Shown here: positions 44,426 to 54,603 of the stretch, piece after piece
Layout of the letters: each line of letters starts with the position of its first letter
How positions within the stretch are numbered: the stretch's first letter is position 1
Assembly (NCBI RefSeq): GCF_035953295.1
Contig: NZ_CP108370.1
Location: 124,001 to 188,000, forward strand
DNA: 64,000 bases
Direction of reading: 5' to 3'
Origin: Streptomyces sp. NBC_01335
Lineage (GTDB): Bacteria; Actinomycetota; Actinomycetes; Streptomycetales; Streptomycetaceae
Translations under genes and position numbers: made by a program
Notes under the pieces: generated by a model
Seen by the model: only the letters and a program-made list of their open reading frames with translations
What the model was told of the DNA's origin: nothing
Databases searched by the model: none

Positions 44426-45541
44426 ATGGACACGGACGCCCTGACCACCGGAGTGCTCAAGGAACTGCGGGCGCCCCGCACCTATCCGGTCCTGTCCCTG
44501 ACGATGCCCACCCACCGCCGTGCCCCGGACAACGCCCAGGACGCCGTACGGCTGCGCAATCTGGTCGCCGAGGCCACGAGCCGGCTGGAGGCCGACCCGA
44601 GGGTGTCGCGCGAGACGGCCGCCGCGCTGCGGGCGCAGCTGGACCGCGCGGCGGCCGAGGTGGACGCGCGCAGGGCCCTGGAGTCACTGGTGCTCCTCGT
44701 GAGCACGGAGGAGTACCAGATCTGGCAGTTGCCGCGTACCGCTCCCGAGCGGGTGGTGCTGAGCGACACGTACCTGACCCGCAACCTGGTGGCGGCCAAG
44801 GCACAGTCACAGCCGTACTGGGCGCTGACCGTCGCCGCCGACCACGCGGCCCTGTGGGGCGGCACCGCGGACTCCGTGCACCTGGAGGAGAAGGGCGGGT
44901 TCCCGCTGACCGCGCCGAGCGAGGCGCCGAACCCGCAGCGGATGGAACGGATCGGCGACACCCCGAGCACCTACACCGACGAGGAGACCCGCCAGTTCCT
45001 CCGCACGGTCGACGAGAAGCTGCGCGCGGTGCTCGCCTCGGACCCGCGCCCCCTGTACCTGGTGGGGCTGGCGCCCGCGCTCGCACTGCTGGACGACGCC
45101 GGCGAGGGCGCCCACACGGCGGTCGGCCGCGTCGCCAAGGGTGCCCCCGCCGACATCGCGCCGGCCGCGCTGCTGACGGAGCTCGGGACGGCGATGGCGG
45201 AGCACGCGGAGCGCCGCGCCGCCGAGGTGCGTGCCCGGCTCGACGGCGCACGCGGGGCCAAGACCTTCGCGGGCGGGCTCGACGAGGTGTGGACCGCCGT
45301 ACGGGAGGGCCGCGCGGGGCTGGTCGTCGTGGAGGAGCACTACCAGGAGACGGCGCGCACGGCCGAGGGCCACCTCGTGCCGGTGGGCGACGAGGAGGCG
45401 GCGGCGGGCGACGCGACGGTACGCGAGGACGTGGTGGACGAACTCGTCGAAGCGGCCCTCGACAGCGGCGCCGAGGTCGTGTTCCTCCCGGACGACACGT
45501 TGAACGAGCACCACCGGATCGCGGCGGTGCTGCGCTACTGA
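44426..45541 (+). CDS. baeRF3-domain (bacterial release-factor-1-like) protein
   Basis: A 371-residue soluble protein. The YPVLSLTMPTHRRAPDNAQDAVRLRNLVAEA start, ALESLVLLVSTEEYQIWQLPRTAPERVVLSDTYLTRNL, and the C-terminal VEEHYQETAR and EVVFLPDDTLNEHHRIAAVLRY fit the baeRF3 family (bacterial archaeo-eukaryotic release-factor-like). These share the eRF1 fold but lack proven release activity; some may act on stalled ribosomes. ATG 44426 has GGGAGGG 6 nt upstream. It is divergent from the leader-glutaminase unit, with an AT-rich control region (44287-44330) between. Confidence 0.85.
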   Translation: MDTDALTTGVLKELRAPRTYPVLSLTMPTHRRAPDNAQDAVRLRNLVAEATSRLEADPRVSRETAAALRAQLDRAAAEVDARRALESLVLLVSTEEYQIWQLPRTAPERVVLSDTYLTRNLVAAKAQSQPYWALTVAADHAALWGGTADSVHLEEKGGFPLTAPSEAPNPQRMERIGDTPSTYTDEETRQFLRTVDEKLRAVLASDPRPLYLVGLAPALALLDDAGEGAHTAVGRVAKGAPADIAPAALLTELGTAMAEHAERRAAEVRARLDGARGAKTFAGGLDEVWTAVREGRAGLVVVEEHYQETARTAEGHLVPVGDEEAAAGDATVREDVVDELVEAALDSGAEVVFLPDDTLNEHHRIAAVLRY

Positions 45542-45594
45542 ACGGTGCCGTCCACGCTCGTGGGCGGTGCCGTCCCAGGACCGCCCGGTCCGGC

Positions 45595-46557
45595 TCACGC
45601 CCCCAGGAGCCGGACCGGTGAGCCCGCGAGGTACGCCTCGATGTCCTCGACCGCGTCGCCGTAGTAGGCCGCGTAGTTGGCGCGGGAGACGTACCCCAGG
45701 TGCGGGGTGGCCAGCAGGCGCGGGGCGGTGCGCATCGGGTGGTCCGCAGGGAGGGGTTCGGTGTCGAAGACGTCGACGGCCGCGCCCGCGATGGTCCCGG
45801 CGTGGAGCGCCGCGAGCAGGGCGTCCTGGTCGACGATGGCGGCCCGCGACGTGTTGACGAGGTAGGCGTCCGGACCCATCAGCGCCAGCTCCGGGGCGCC
45901 GATCAGGCCCCGGCTGCGGTCGCCCAGCGCCAGGTGGACGGAGACGAAGTCGCTGGTGGCGAGAAGCTCCTCCTTGGAGGCGGCGAGCCGGGTGCCCACC
46001 TCCGCGGCCCGTTCGGCGGTGAGGTTCGGGCTCCAGGCCACCACGTCCATGCCGAAGGCGAGGCCGACCGCGGCGACCCGGCTGCCGATCCGGCCGAGCC
46101 CGAGCAGACCGAGGCGCCGCCCGTGCAGGTCGGCGCCGACCGTCGACTGCCAGGGTCCCCCCGTGCGCAGCGCGGTGGCCTCCGGGACGATGCTGCGGGC
46201 GAGGCCGAGCAGCAGGGCCCAGGTGAGCTCCACCGGCGGGGTGCCGGCGCTGGCGGTCCCGCACACCGTGACCCCGTTGCGCGCGGCGGCCTGATGGTCG
46301 ATGACGGAGTTGCGCATGCCGGAGGCGACGAGGAGGCGCAGGCGCGGCAGCCGGTCGAGCAGGGTGGCGGGGAAGGGGACCCGCTCGCGCAGGGTCACCA
46401 CGATGTCGAAGGACGCGAGCGCCTCGGCGGTCTCGTCCTCGGTGGCGAAGTGCTCCGGGAAGGAGACCACGTCGACCCGGCCCGCGAGCGGGGACCAGTC
46501 GGCGGCGGTGGTCGCGACGGACTGGAAGTCGTCGAGTACGGCGCAGCGCAGTGTCAT
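45595..46557 (-). CDS. D-2-hydroxyacid dehydrogenase
   Basis: A 320-residue NAD-dependent dehydrogenase. The NAD motif GRRLGLLGLGRIGSRVAAVGLAFGMDVVAWSPN (GLGRIG) and catalytic residues Arg (NTSRAAIVDQ), Glu (VFDTEPLP) and His (TPHLGYVSR) are all present. It belongs to the formate/glycerate dehydrogenase group, reducing 2-oxoacids to D-2-hydroxyacids; the exact substrate is open. ATG 46557 is preceded by GAGGAGAG. Confidence 0.92.
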   Translation of the reverse strand: MTLRCAVLDDFQSVATTAADWSPLAGRVDVVSFPEHFATEDETAEALASFDIVVTLRERVPFPATLLDRLPRLRLLVASGMRNSVIDHQAAARNGVTVCGTASAGTPPVELTWALLLGLARSIVPEATALRTGGPWQSTVGADLHGRRLGLLGLGRIGSRVAAVGLAFGMDVVAWSPNLTAERAAEVGTRLAASKEELLATSDFVSVHLALGDRSRGLIGAPELALMGPDAYLVNTSRAAIVDQDALLAALHAGTIAGAAVDVFDTEPLPADHPMRTAPRLLATPHLGYVSRANYAAYYGDAVEDIEAYLAGSPVRLLGA

Positions 46558-46632
46558 CGGATCGGCTCTCCTCGGGCGGGTGTTCGACCCGACCATGATC
46601 GCTCACCGCGGACAGCGGGAGGAGACCGGGCC

Positions 46633-46689
46633 GGGACCACCCTCGCCCCCGGGCCGGGACCACCCCGGCGCGGGGGCGAGGGCGGTCCC
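46633..46689. terminator. Hairpin downstream of the phosphoketolase gene
   Basis: 18-nt arms (46633-46650 and 46672-46689) pairing with one mismatch (GGGACC..CCCTCGCCCCC against its complement) around a 21-nt loop, 16 nt beyond the phosphoketolase stop on the minus strand. Confidence 0.75.
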
Positions 46690-46705
46690 GGATGAACCCG
46701 TCGGC

Positions 46706-49099
46706 TCAGCCGGTCCAGGTCCAGTCGGCCACCTCCGGCATGTCCTCGCCGAACTCGCGGATGTAGGCGTGGTGGCGGGTCCGTGCGTCGGCCATGGCCT
46801 GGCGGACCGCGACGGCGCGGACGCCGAGTCCGGGCACCCGGTCGACCACGTCCATGACGAGCCGGTACCGGTCGAGGTCGTTGCGGACCACCATGTCGAA
46901 GGGGGTGGTGGTCGTGCCCTCCTCCTTGTAGCCGCGTACGTGGAGATTGGCGTGGCCGGCCCGGCGGTAGGCGAGGCGGTGGATCAGCCACGGGTAGCCG
47001 TGGTAGGCGAAGATGACCGGCTTGTCGCGGGTGAAGAGGGCGTCGTACTCGGAGTCGGGCATGCCGTGCGGGTGTTCGCCGTGCGGCAGCAGCCGGGTCA
47101 TGTCCACGACGTTCACCACGCGTACGGCGAGGTCGGGCAGATGGCGCCGGAGCAGGTCGGCGGCGGCCAGGGTCTCCAGGGTGGGGACGTCTCCCGCGCA
47201 GGCGAGCACCACGTCGGGTTCGCGGCTGCCGTTCTCCGTACCCGCCCACTCCCACACCCCGGCGCCCCGGGCGCAGTGGGCGCGGGCCTGGTCCATCGTC
47301 AGCCAGTCGAAGGTCGGCTGCTTCCCGGAGACGATCACGTTGACGTAGTCGCGGCTGCGCAGCACGTGGTCGGCGGTGGAGAGCAGGGTGTTGGTGTCCG
47401 GCGGCAGGTAGACGCGGACGACCTCGGGGCTCTTGTTGAGGATGTGGTCGACGAATCCGGGGTCCTGGTGCGAGAAGCCGTTGTGGTCCTGGCGCCAGAC
47501 GTGCGAGCTGAGCAGGTAGTTCAGCGAGGCGATGGGGCGGCGCCAGGGAAGCCTGCGCGAGGTGCGCAGCCACTTGATGTGCTGGTTGACCATCGAGTCC
47601 ACGATGTGGGCGAACGCCTCGTAGCTGGAGAAGAGCCCGTGGCGCCCGGTGAGCAGGTAGCCCTCCAGCCAGCCCTGGCAGAGGTGTTCGGAGAGGATCT
47701 CCATGACCCGGCCGTCGCGGGCGAGGTTCTCGTCGGTCGGCAGGATCTTCTCCTGCCACGCCTTGCCGCTCGCGCCGTAGACGGCGTCGAGCCGGTTGGA
47801 CGCGGTCTCGTCCGGGCCGACGAGCCGGAAGTCCCGGCGCCCGGCGGTCGCGGCCATGACGCCTTCGAGGAGTTGGCCGAGCACCCGGGTGGGTTCGTGG
47901 GACGATGCGCCGGGCTTGTCGACGGTGACGGCGTGGTCGTCCAGCGGGGGCACCGGCAGATCGCGCAGGAGCAGACCACCGTTGGCGTACGGGGTCGCGC
48001 CGAGGCGGAGGTCGCCCTCGGGGATCACGGAGAGCACCTGCGCGGTGGGGCGCCCGGCGTCGTCGAAGAGTTCCTCGGGCCGGTACGAGCGCAGCCACGC
48101 TTCCAGTTGCCGCAGGTGGTCGCGGTTGTCGCGCACTCCGGAGAGCGGGACCTGGTGGGCGCGCCAGGTTCCTTCGACGGGCAGCCCGTCGACCTCTTCG
48201 GGCCCGGTCCAGCCCTTGGGCGTACGCAGGACGATCATCGGCCAGCGGGGACGCCCGGTGGACCGGCCGCCCCGGGCGGCGCGCTGGTACTCGCCGATCC
48301 GGTCCAGCGCGACGTCCAGCGCGGCGGCCAGTGCGCGGTGGACCTCTGCGGGATCGTCACCGCTGACGTGGATCGGGTCGTGGCCGTATCCGCGCAGCAG
48401 TTGGTCGAGTTCGTCCTCGGGGAGGCGGGCCAGGACCGTCGGGTTGGCGATCTTGTACCCGTTGAGGTGGAGGATCGGCAGGACGGCCCCGTCGTGCACC
48501 GGGTCGAGGAACTTGTTGGAGTGCCAGGAGGCCGCGAGCGGTCCGGTCTCGGCCTCGCCGTCCCCGATGACGCAGGCGACGAGCAGGTCGGGGTGGTCGA
48601 AGGCGGCGCCGTAGGCGTGGGTGAGGGCGTACCCCAGCTCGCCGCCCTCGTGGACGGAGCCGGGGGTCTCGGGGGCCACGTGGCTCGGCACTCCGCCGGG
48701 GAAGGAGAACTGCTTGAACAGCGCCCCCATCCCCTCGGCGTCCCGGCTGATGTCGGGGTACGTCTCCGAGTAACTGCCTTCCAGCCAGGAGTTGGCGAGT
48801 ACGGCGGGGCCGCCGTGTCCTGGTCCCCAGACGCAGAGCGTCGGCCGGCTCCGCGCCTTGATCACCCGGTTGAGGTGGGTGTGGACGAGGTTGAGCCCGG
48901 GTGAGGTGCCCCAGTGGCCCAGCAGCCTCGGCTTGATGTGCTCGCGGGCGAGGGGCTGTTCCAGCAGCGGGTTCGCCATGAGGTAGATCTGGCCGGCCGC
49001 GAGGTAGTTGGCGGCCCGCCAGTGGGCGTCGAGGGCGGCGAGTTCGTCGTCGCTGAGCGCGGTGGTCGAGGGGGCCGGCTGCCCGGCGGTGCTGGTCAC
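46706..49099 (-). CDS. xfp: Phosphoketolase (xylulose-5-P/fructose-6-P)
   Basis: A 797-residue thiamin-diphosphate enzyme, full length for the family. Signatures: [19 protein letters not shown], the ThDP-binding [44 protein letters not shown] and [12 protein letters not shown]-terminal [10 protein letters not shown]. It splits xylulose-5-P or fructose-6-P with phosphate to acetyl-P and glyceraldehyde-3-P or erythrose-4-P, providing a route to acetate/acetyl-CoA. It lies in one orientation with succinate-semialdehyde dehydrogenase upstream (142 nt) and may be co-transcribed. ATG 49099 with GGAGGAGA upstream. Confidence 0.97.
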   Translation of the reverse strand: MTSTAGQPAPSTTALSDDELAALDAHWRAANYLAAGQIYLMANPLLEQPLAREHIKPRLLGHWGTSPGLNLVHTHLNRVIKARSRPTLCVWGPGHGGPAVLANSWLEGSYSETYPDISRDAEGMGALFKQFSFPGGVPSHVAPETPGSVHEGGELGYALTHAYGAAFDHPDLLVACVIGDGEAETGPLAASWHSNKFLDPVHDGAVLPILHLNGYKIANPTVLARLPEDELDQLLRGYGHDPIHVSGDDPAEVHRALAAALDVALDRIGEYQRAARGGRSTGRPRWPMIVLRTPKGWTGPEEVDGLPVEGTWRAHQVPLSGVRDNRDHLRQLEAWLRSYRPEELFDDAGRPTAQVLSVIPEGDLRLGATPYANGGLLLRDLPVPPLDDHAVTVDKPGASSHEPTRVLGQLLEGVMAATAGRRDFRLVGPDETASNRLDAVYGASGKAWQEKILPTDENLARDGRVMEILSEHLCQGWLEGYLLTGRHGLFSSYEAFAHIVDSMVNQHIKWLRTSRRLPWRRPIASLNYLLSSHVWRQDHNGFSHQDPGFVDHILNKSPEVVRVYLPPDTNTLLSTADHVLRSRDYVNVIVSGKQPTFDWLTMDQARAHCARGAGVWEWAGTENGSREPDVVLACAGDVPTLETLAAADLLRRHLPDLAVRVVNVVDMTRLLPHGEHPHGMPDSEYDALFTRDKPVIFAYHGYPWLIHRLAYRRAGHANLHVRGYKEEGTTTTPFDMVVRNDLDRYRLVMDVVDRVPGLGVRAVAVRQAMADARTRHHAYIREFGEDMPEVADWTWTG

Positions 49100-49119
49100 G
49101 AGGGAGTCTCCTCCTGAAG

Positions 49120-49205
49120 GGTGGACGCGACGGGGGTGGACGGGGCTCCGGCCCGGGTGGACGGGGCTCCGGCGCCGGTGGAGGCGGCTCCGTCCCGGGT
49201 GCGGC
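49120..49205. repeat. 21-bp imperfect tandem repeat between gabD and xfp
   Basis: GGTGGACGGGGCTCCGGC-like units at about 49135 and 49156, plus a third decayed copy (about 49177). Lies in the 142-nt gap. A 21-bp period is frame-preserving but no gene is supported here. Confidence 0.6.
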
Positions 49206-49241
49206 GGCAGGAAGGCAGCTGCCGGGGGTGCGGGGGCCGGG

Positions 49242-50663
49242 TCATGCCCCGCCGTCCCCCGTGGGGCCGTACCAGACGGTGGTCGCGTTGCAGAACTCGC
49301 GGATGCCGTGGCCGGCGAGCTCCCTGCCGTAGCCGGAGCGCTTCACCCCGCCGAAGGGCAGCGCGGGGTGGGAGGCGGTCATGCCGTTGAAGAAGACGCC
49401 GCCGGCCTCCAGGTCGCGGACGCACGCCGCCATGTCGTCCGGGTCGCGGGTCCACACGTTGGAACTGAGTCCGAAGGGCGTGTCGTTGGCGATCTCCAGG
49501 GCCTCGTCGAGCCCGGAGACCCGGTAGAGGGTCGCCACCGGGCCGAAGGTCTCCTCGCGGTGGATCCGCATCTCCGGGGTGATCCCCGCGAGGACGGTGG
49601 GCGCGTAGAACCAGCCGTGTTCCAGCTCTCCGCCGAGCCCCTCGGGCCGTCCCCCGCCGCAGAGCGCCTGAGCCCCCTTGCCGAGTGCGTCGTCGACGAG
49701 TTCCTCCAGGTCGGCGCGGCCCTGCTCGGTGGAGAGGGGGCCGACGTCGGTGGATTCCTGGAGCGGGTCGCCGACCGTGAGGGCGTCCATGGCGGCGGTG
49801 AAGCGTTCGGCGAAGGCGTCGTACACGTCGGTGTGGACGATGAACCGTTTGGCGGCGATGCAGGACTGTCCGTTGTTCTGGACCCGGGCGGTGACGGCGG
49901 TCTTCGCGGCCCGTTCGACGTCGGCGGAGGGCAGCACGAGGTAGGGGTCGCTGCCGCCGAGTTCGAGGACGGTCTTCTTCACGGTGTCCCCGGCGGTCGC
50001 GGCGACGGAGCGCCCGGCGGGCTCGCTGCCGGTGAGGGTGGCCGCGGCGACCCGGTCGTCGCGCAGGATCGCCTCGACGGCGCCGGAACCGATCAGGAGT
50101 GTCTGGAAGGCTCCGGCGGGGAAGCCGGCGCGACGGAACAGGTCGCCCAGGTAGAGGGCGGTCTGCGGGACGTTCGACGCGTGCTTGAGGAGCCCGGTGT
50201 TGCCCGCCATCAGCGCGGGCGCCGCGAAGCGGACCACCTGCCAGAGCGGGAAGTTCCACGGCATCACGGCGAGGACGACACCGAGCGGCCGGTAGTGGAC
50301 CCGGGCGCGGGTGGCCCCGGAGTCCTTCACGTCCTCGTCCGCGGGGTGCTCGTCGGCCAGCAGCCGTTCGGCGTGGGCCGCGTACCAGCGCATGGCCTTG
50401 GCGCATTTGGCGGCCTCGGCGCGTGCGGCGGTCAGTGGTTTGCCCATTTCGAGGGTCATGGTGCGGGCGATGGCGTCGCGGTCGGCGTCCAGGAGGTCGG
50501 CGGCCTTCTCCAGCAGGGCGGCCCGCTCGGCGAAGCTCGTGGTGCGGTAGGTGCGGAACGTGTCGTACGCGGTGGCGATCCGCCGTTCGATCTCTGCCTC
50601 GCCGATGGCTTCGTACGTCTTCAGCGTTTCGCCGTTCGCGGGGTTGACCGTCGCGATGGGCAT
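49242..50663 (-). CDS. gabD: Succinate-semialdehyde dehydrogenase
   Basis: A 473-residue aldehyde dehydrogenase. Key residues: [10 protein letters not shown] (Asn137), Lys160 (GLLKHASN), catalytic Glu234 (ELGGSDPY) and Cys268 ([12 protein letters not shown]), FTGSEPAG-type NAD(P) loop. Overall sequence fits the GabD/Sad group, oxidising succinate semialdehyde to succinate. ATG 50663 with AGGAGG 8 nt upstream. The neighbours give no GABA transaminase, so the source of substrate is unknown. Confidence 0.9.
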   Translation of the reverse strand: MPIATVNPANGETLKTYEAIGEAEIERRIATAYDTFRTYRTTSFAERAALLEKAADLLDADRDAIARTMTLEMGKPLTAARAEAAKCAKAMRWYAAHAERLLADEHPADEDVKDSGATRARVHYRPLGVVLAVMPWNFPLWQVVRFAAPALMAGNTGLLKHASNVPQTALYLGDLFRRAGFPAGAFQTLLIGSGAVEAILRDDRVAAATLTGSEPAGRSVAATAGDTVKKTVLELGGSDPYLVLPSADVERAAKTAVTARVQNNGQSCIAAKRFIVHTDVYDAFAERFTAAMDALTVGDPLQESTDVGPLSTEQGRADLEELVDDALGKGAQALCGGGRPEGLGGELEHGWFYAPTVLAGITPEMRIHREETFGPVATLYRVSGLDEALEIANDTPFGLSSNVWTRDPDDMAACVRDLEAGGVFFNGMTASHPALPFGGVKRSGYGRELAGHGIREFCNATTVWYGPTGDGGA

Positions 50664-50813
50664 GGCTGTGGCCTCCTTGCCTGGGTTCTTCGACCGTCCC
50701 GCGCCTTCGCGCGCGGCGCAACGCGGGCCCGTCGCAGCGCCTACCCGGCCGTCGCGGATCATGCGCGCCGGGGGCACGCGATCCGGATCGGCCGGGCAGG
50801 AGGCCGGGAACGG

Positions 50814-51272
50814 TCAGGCGAGAGCCGTGGAAGGCAGCGGCCGGGACTCGGGGGCGGTGTCCGGCGGCGTACGGGGCAGCAGGCCGGTCGGGCGCGGCAC
50901 CTCGGCGTACCGGGTGAACCAGACGACTTTGCCGTCACCGGTCCGGCAGCTGCCCCAGCTGTCGCTGAGCGCCATGACCCGGCTCAGTCCGCCGCCGGCG
51001 GCGAGCAGTCTCGGCATCCCCGCGCCGTTGTCGGCCACGGCCACCGTCAGATGGCGGCCGGTCCAGCGGAGTTCGATGACGCATTCGTTGTCGCCGCCGA
51101 CGTGCCGGTGGACGTTGGTCAGAAGTTCCTCCAGCGCCCGGCAGACCGGGCCGACGTGCAGTTCGAGACTCCAGTGGCGCAGGTGCGCCGCGACGATGCG
51201 CCGCAGCTGGGAAACGCGTTCTGCCGACACCTGCAGTTCGACCAGATAGTGCCGGTCGAGTGGAACGGTCAT
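50814..51272 (-). CDS. Anti-sigma-factor-like ATP-binding protein (HATPase_c)
   Basis: A 152-residue protein with an N-box CRALEELLTNVHRHVG, G1 box VADNGAGMPRL and G2-like GLSRVMALSDSWGSCRTGDGKVVWFTR; this is the RsbW/SpoIIAB type GHKL ATPase that often binds sigma factors or acts on anti-anti-sigma factors. The C-terminal tail is Pro-rich. The SpoIIE-like protein at 4.7 kb is in the same functional class but too far away to imply pairing. An 18-bp inverted repeat (51363-51380) lies upstream. Confidence 0.88.
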   Translation of the reverse strand: MTVPLDRHYLVELQVSAERVSQLRRIVAAHLRHWSLELHVGPVCRALEELLTNVHRHVGGDNECVIELRWTGRHLTVAVADNGAGMPRLLAAGGGLSRVMALSDSWGSCRTGDGKVVWFTRYAEVPRPTGLLPRTPPDTAPESRPLPSTALA

Positions 51273-51362
51273 CGTCGGGGCTCCTCACCGCGAGGCCCAC
51301 GTGCGTGTCCGTCGTGAACCGACGACCCCTGAGCACGAAGCGTGAGCGGCCATCACTTCTGT

Positions 51363-51380
51363 GTCACTCCTCAGGGTGAC
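51363..51380. promoter_or_regulatory. Inverted repeat GTCAC...GTGAC upstream of ATPase gene
   Basis: Arms GTCACTCC / GGGTGAC (imperfect, with one wobble) 91 nt upstream of the ATPase-like start. Weak operator candidate. Confidence 0.25.
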
Positions 51381-51461
51381 GCCGCTGGGCCGGGTGCGCA
51401 ACAGTTGGACCGTCGCCGCTGGTGGAGGCGGCCACGGGGTACGGAGCGTCCCGGACACCAC

Positions 51462-53558
51462 CTACGGCAGGTACGGCAGGACCTTGTCCGGGGTGAGCGG
51501 GAGTCCGGTCAGCCGCGCCCCGGTGGCGTGGCGCACCGCGTTGCCGATGGCGGCGGCGGTGCCGACGATGCCGATCTCGCCGATCCCCTTGCTGCCCATC
51601 GGATTGAGGTGGGGGTCGTCCTCTTCGATCCAGTGCGCCTCCACGGCCGGCACGTCGGCACAGGCCGGTACGTGGTAGGCGGCGAGGTCGCTCTCGGTGA
51701 AGTCGCCGTACACCGGGTCCAGGGTGCTGCCCTCGGTCAGTGCCATCCCGATGCCCATGACCATGCCGCCGATGAACTGGGAGCGTGCGGTGCGGGCGTT
51801 GAGGATGCGTCCGGCGGCGTAGACGCCGAGCAGCCGGCGCACCCGGACCTCGCCGGTGAGGGAGTCGACGGCGGTCTCGGCGAAGTGGGCGCCGAAGGCG
51901 TGCCGGGCGTACGGGGACTCGGCGCCGGCCTCCTCCCCGGTGTCGGCGCGCACCGTGACGCCCTCGGCGGGCAGCGGCCCGGGGTGCGCGGCGAGCCGGG
52001 CGGCGAGGGCGGCCGCCGCCTTGTGCACCGCCCACCCCCAGGACGCGGTGCCGGAGGAGCCGCCGGCGAGCGGCGCGGTGGGCAGGTCGCTGTCGCCGAG
52101 GGCGACCCGGACCCGGTCGGCGCCGGTGGAGAGCGCCGCGGCCGCGATCTGGGCGAGGACGGTTCGGGCGCCGGTGCCGATGTCGGTGGCGTTCACCTCG
52201 ACGAGGAAGCTCCCGTCGGCGGCGGCGTGCGCGGAGGCCGAGGAGGGCCCGACGAGGACGGGGTACGTCGCCGAGGCCACGCCGGTACCGAGCAGCCAGC
52301 GCCCTTCCTGGCGGGAGGCGGGGCGGCGGTCGCGGTCGTACCAGCCGAAGCGCTCGGCGCCCTCGCGCAGGCAGGCGACGAGGTTGCGGCTGCTGAACGG
52401 CTTCCCCGAGTCGGGCTCGGTGGCGGGTTCGTTGCGTACCCGCAGCTCGACGGGGTCGATGCCGAGCGCGCAGGCCAGTTCGTCCATCGCGGACTCCAGG
52501 GCGTACATCCCGGACGCCTCACCGGGGGCGCGCATCCACGAGGGGCTCGGGACGTCGAGGGCGGCCACCCGGTGCACGGTCCGGCTGTGCGGGGAGGCGT
52601 ACATGATCCGGGCCGGTACGGCGGCCTGTTCCACGAACTCCTTGACGGTGGAGGTGTGGGTGGTGACCTCGTGGCAGAGGGCGGTGATCACGCCGTCGTC
52701 GTCGGCGCCGATCCGGACGCGGTGCACGGTGGGCGCGCGGTGGCCGACGACGGCGGGCAGGTGCTTCCTCGGCAGAGCGAGCTTCACGGGCCGGCCGGTG
52801 TGCAGCGCGGCCATGGCGGCGAGCACCACCTGGGGGCGCGGGGTGCCCTTCGAGCCGAAGCCGCCGCCGACGTGTTCGGAGATCGCGGTCACCCGGCCGG
52901 TGTCGATGCCGAAGACGGCGGCCAGGGTGTCGCGGACCGTGCTGGAGCCCTGGCTGGAGTCGTGGACGGTCAGCCGGCCGTCCGCCCACTGGGCGGTGGT
53001 GGCGTGCGGCTCCATGGGGTGGTTGTGCAGGGGGCTGATCCGGTACGTCGTGTCGATCCGGTTCTCCGCGTCCTGGTAGGCCCGCGTGAAGTCGCCGCGT
53101 TCGCGGACGGCCGGGAAGCCGCCGTTGGCCTTCTCGGGGGTGTACAGCCCGGCGTGGTCGTCGGTGAGGACGACGTCGTGCGGTTCGCGCGCGTACTCGA
53201 CGACCACGGCGTCGGCTCCTGCCCGGGCCGCTTCGAGGCTGTCGGCCACCACCAGCGCGACGTACCAGCCCCGGTGCGGGACCCGGTCGTCCTGGAGCAC
53301 CGCGAGGATCGGGTCGTCGGGGGTGTGCAGGCGTGGCGCGTTGTCGGGGGTGAGCACGGTGTGGACGCCGGGGAGGGCGAGCGCGTCGGCGGTGCGGACG
53401 GCGGTCACCCGCCCGCTGGGCACGGTGGCCGGCACGGGCCACGCGTACAGGCAGCCGGGCGGGGTGTGCTCCGCCGCGTAGCGCGCCGCCCCGGTGACCT
53501 TCTCCCGGGCCTCGCGGCGGACGACGGGGGCACCGAGCGGCTGGGGGGCGTGGCTCAT
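51462..53558 (-). CDS. Molybdenum hydroxylase large subunit (PaoC/YagR-like)
   Basis: A 698-residue molybdopterin-binding subunit of the xanthine dehydrogenase family. The conserved HAPQPLGAPVVRREAREKVTGAARYA start, GGGFGSKG motif (HVGGGFGSKGTPRPQ), and the catalytic Glu661 in GSKGIGEIGIV are present. The order of genes (2Fe-2S, FAD, Mo) and the iron-sulfur loop in the FAD subunit match E. coli PaoABC, an aldehyde oxidoreductase. No signal peptide is seen, so it is cytosolic. It follows the FAD subunit by 52 nt in the same operon. Confidence 0.92.
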   Translation of the reverse strand: MSHAPQPLGAPVVRREAREKVTGAARYAAEHTPPGCLYAWPVPATVPSGRVTAVRTADALALPGVHTVLTPDNAPRLHTPDDPILAVLQDDRVPHRGWYVALVVADSLEAARAGADAVVVEYAREPHDVVLTDDHAGLYTPEKANGGFPAVRERGDFTRAYQDAENRIDTTYRISPLHNHPMEPHATTAQWADGRLTVHDSSQGSSTVRDTLAAVFGIDTGRVTAISEHVGGGFGSKGTPRPQVVLAAMAALHTGRPVKLALPRKHLPAVVGHRAPTVHRVRIGADDDGVITALCHEVTTHTSTVKEFVEQAAVPARIMYASPHSRTVHRVAALDVPSPSWMRAPGEASGMYALESAMDELACALGIDPVELRVRNEPATEPDSGKPFSSRNLVACLREGAERFGWYDRDRRPASRQEGRWLLGTGVASATYPVLVGPSSASAHAAADGSFLVEVNATDIGTGARTVLAQIAAAALSTGADRVRVALGDSDLPTAPLAGGSSGTASWGWAVHKAAAALAARLAAHPGPLPAEGVTVRADTGEEAGAESPYARHAFGAHFAETAVDSLTGEVRVRRLLGVYAAGRILNARTARSQFIGGMVMGIGMALTEGSTLDPVYGDFTESDLAAYHVPACADVPAVEAHWIEEDDPHLNPMGSKGIGEIGIVGTAAAIGNAVRHATGARLTGLPLTPDKVLPYLP

Positions 53559-53610
53559 GACGGGTCCTCGGGCGGAGTCGGGATACGGGGCGCGGGCAGG
53601 TGCCGACCGG

Positions 53611-54603
53611 TCAGGCGGTGGCCCGCCCGGTGAGTTCGGTGAGCGCGTCGACGGTCAGTCTGCGGGCGAGGTCCACCTTGAAGGCGTTGTCGCGCAGCGG
53701 CCGGGCGGCGGCGAGTTCGGCGGAGGCGGCGCGGGCGAAGGTCTCGGCGGTGGCCGGGGCGCCGCGCAGCACGGTCTCCGCCGCGGTCGCCCGCCAGGGG
53801 CGGTGGGCGAGACCGCCGAAGGCGAGGGCGGCGTGCTGGACGCGGCCCTCGCGCACGGTGAGGACGGCGGCCACGGAGACGAGCGCGAAGGCGTACGAGG
53901 CCCGGTCGCGGACTTTGCGGTAGAGCTGCGCCGAGCCCTCGGGCGCCGGCGGCAGGACCACTCCGGTGATCAGTTCGCCGGGGCGGATCACCGTGTCCTG
54001 GTCCGGGTTCTCCCCCGGCAGCCGGTGGAACCCGGTGACGGGCACGGTCCGTTCGCCCTCCGGCCCGTGGAGCACGACGGTGGCGTCGAGCGCCGCGAGG
54101 GCGGCGGAGAGGTCCGAGGGGTGGGTGGCGACGCAGCTCTCGGAGTGGCCGAGGACGGCGAGGTCGCGGTGGGCGCCCTCACGCGCGGGGCAACCGGTGC
54201 CGGGGGCGCGCTTGTTGCACGGTTTGGACACGTCCTGGAAGTACGGGCAGCGGGTGCGCTGGAGGAGGTTGCCGCCGGTGGTGGCGATGTTGCGCAGCTG
54301 GCCCGACGCCCCGGCGAGCAGCGCCTGGGAGAGGACCGGGTACCGCTCGCGTACGAGGGGGTGCGCGGCGAGATCGCTGTTGCGGACGGTCGCCCCGATG
54401 CGCAGCCCGCCCTCGGGGGTGGGCTCGGTGCGGTCCAGGGGCAGCCGGGTGACGTCGATGAGGACGCCCGGCGTCTCGACGCCGAGCTTCATCAGGTCGA
54501 CCAGGTTGGTCCCGCCGCCGAGGAAGCGGGCGCCGGGGTGCACCGCCACCGCACGTACCGCTTCGTCGACGGAGGCGGGCCGCAGATAGCCGAGGGGTTT
54601 CAT
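53611..54603 (-). CDS. Molybdenum hydroxylase FAD subunit with 4Fe-4S loop (PaoB/YagS-like)
   Basis: A 330-residue FAD-binding subunit (FLGGGTNLVDLMKLG and TTGGNLLQRTRC) of the CO dehydrogenase medium-chain type. Between the usual FAD motifs it has a cysteine-rich insertion: Cys119, Cys129, Cys138 and Cys157 (RCPYFQDVSKPCNKRAPGTGCPA...ESCVATHPSD). This matches the extra 4Fe-4S site described in E. coli PaoB. The ATG overlaps the 2Fe-2S gene stop by 4 nt (ATGA), so the genes are coupled. Confidence 0.92.
   Translation of the reverse strand: MKPLGYLRPASVDEAVRAVAVHPGARFLGGGTNLVDLMKLGVETPGVLIDVTRLPLDRTEPTPEGGLRIGATVRNSDLAAHPLVRERYPVLSQALLAGASGQLRNIATTGGNLLQRTRCPYFQDVSKPCNKRAPGTGCPAREGAHRDLAVLGHSESCVATHPSDLSAALAALDATVVLHGPEGERTVPVTGFHRLPGENPDQDTVIRPGELITGVVLPPAPEGSAQLYRKVRDRASYAFALVSVAAVLTVREGRVQHAALAFGGLAHRPWRATAAETVLRGAPATAETFARAASAELAAARPLRDNAFKVDLARRLTVDALTELTGRATA

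Noticed and set aside
46301..48904. An 867-codon frame antisense to phosphoketolase
   Set aside because: The sense strand encodes a complete, motif-rich phosphoketolase; the antisense translation is low complexity with no domain.
51342..53633. A 763-codon frame antisense to the molybdenum subunit
   Set aside because: Shadow of a real gene; no ribosome site or domain.
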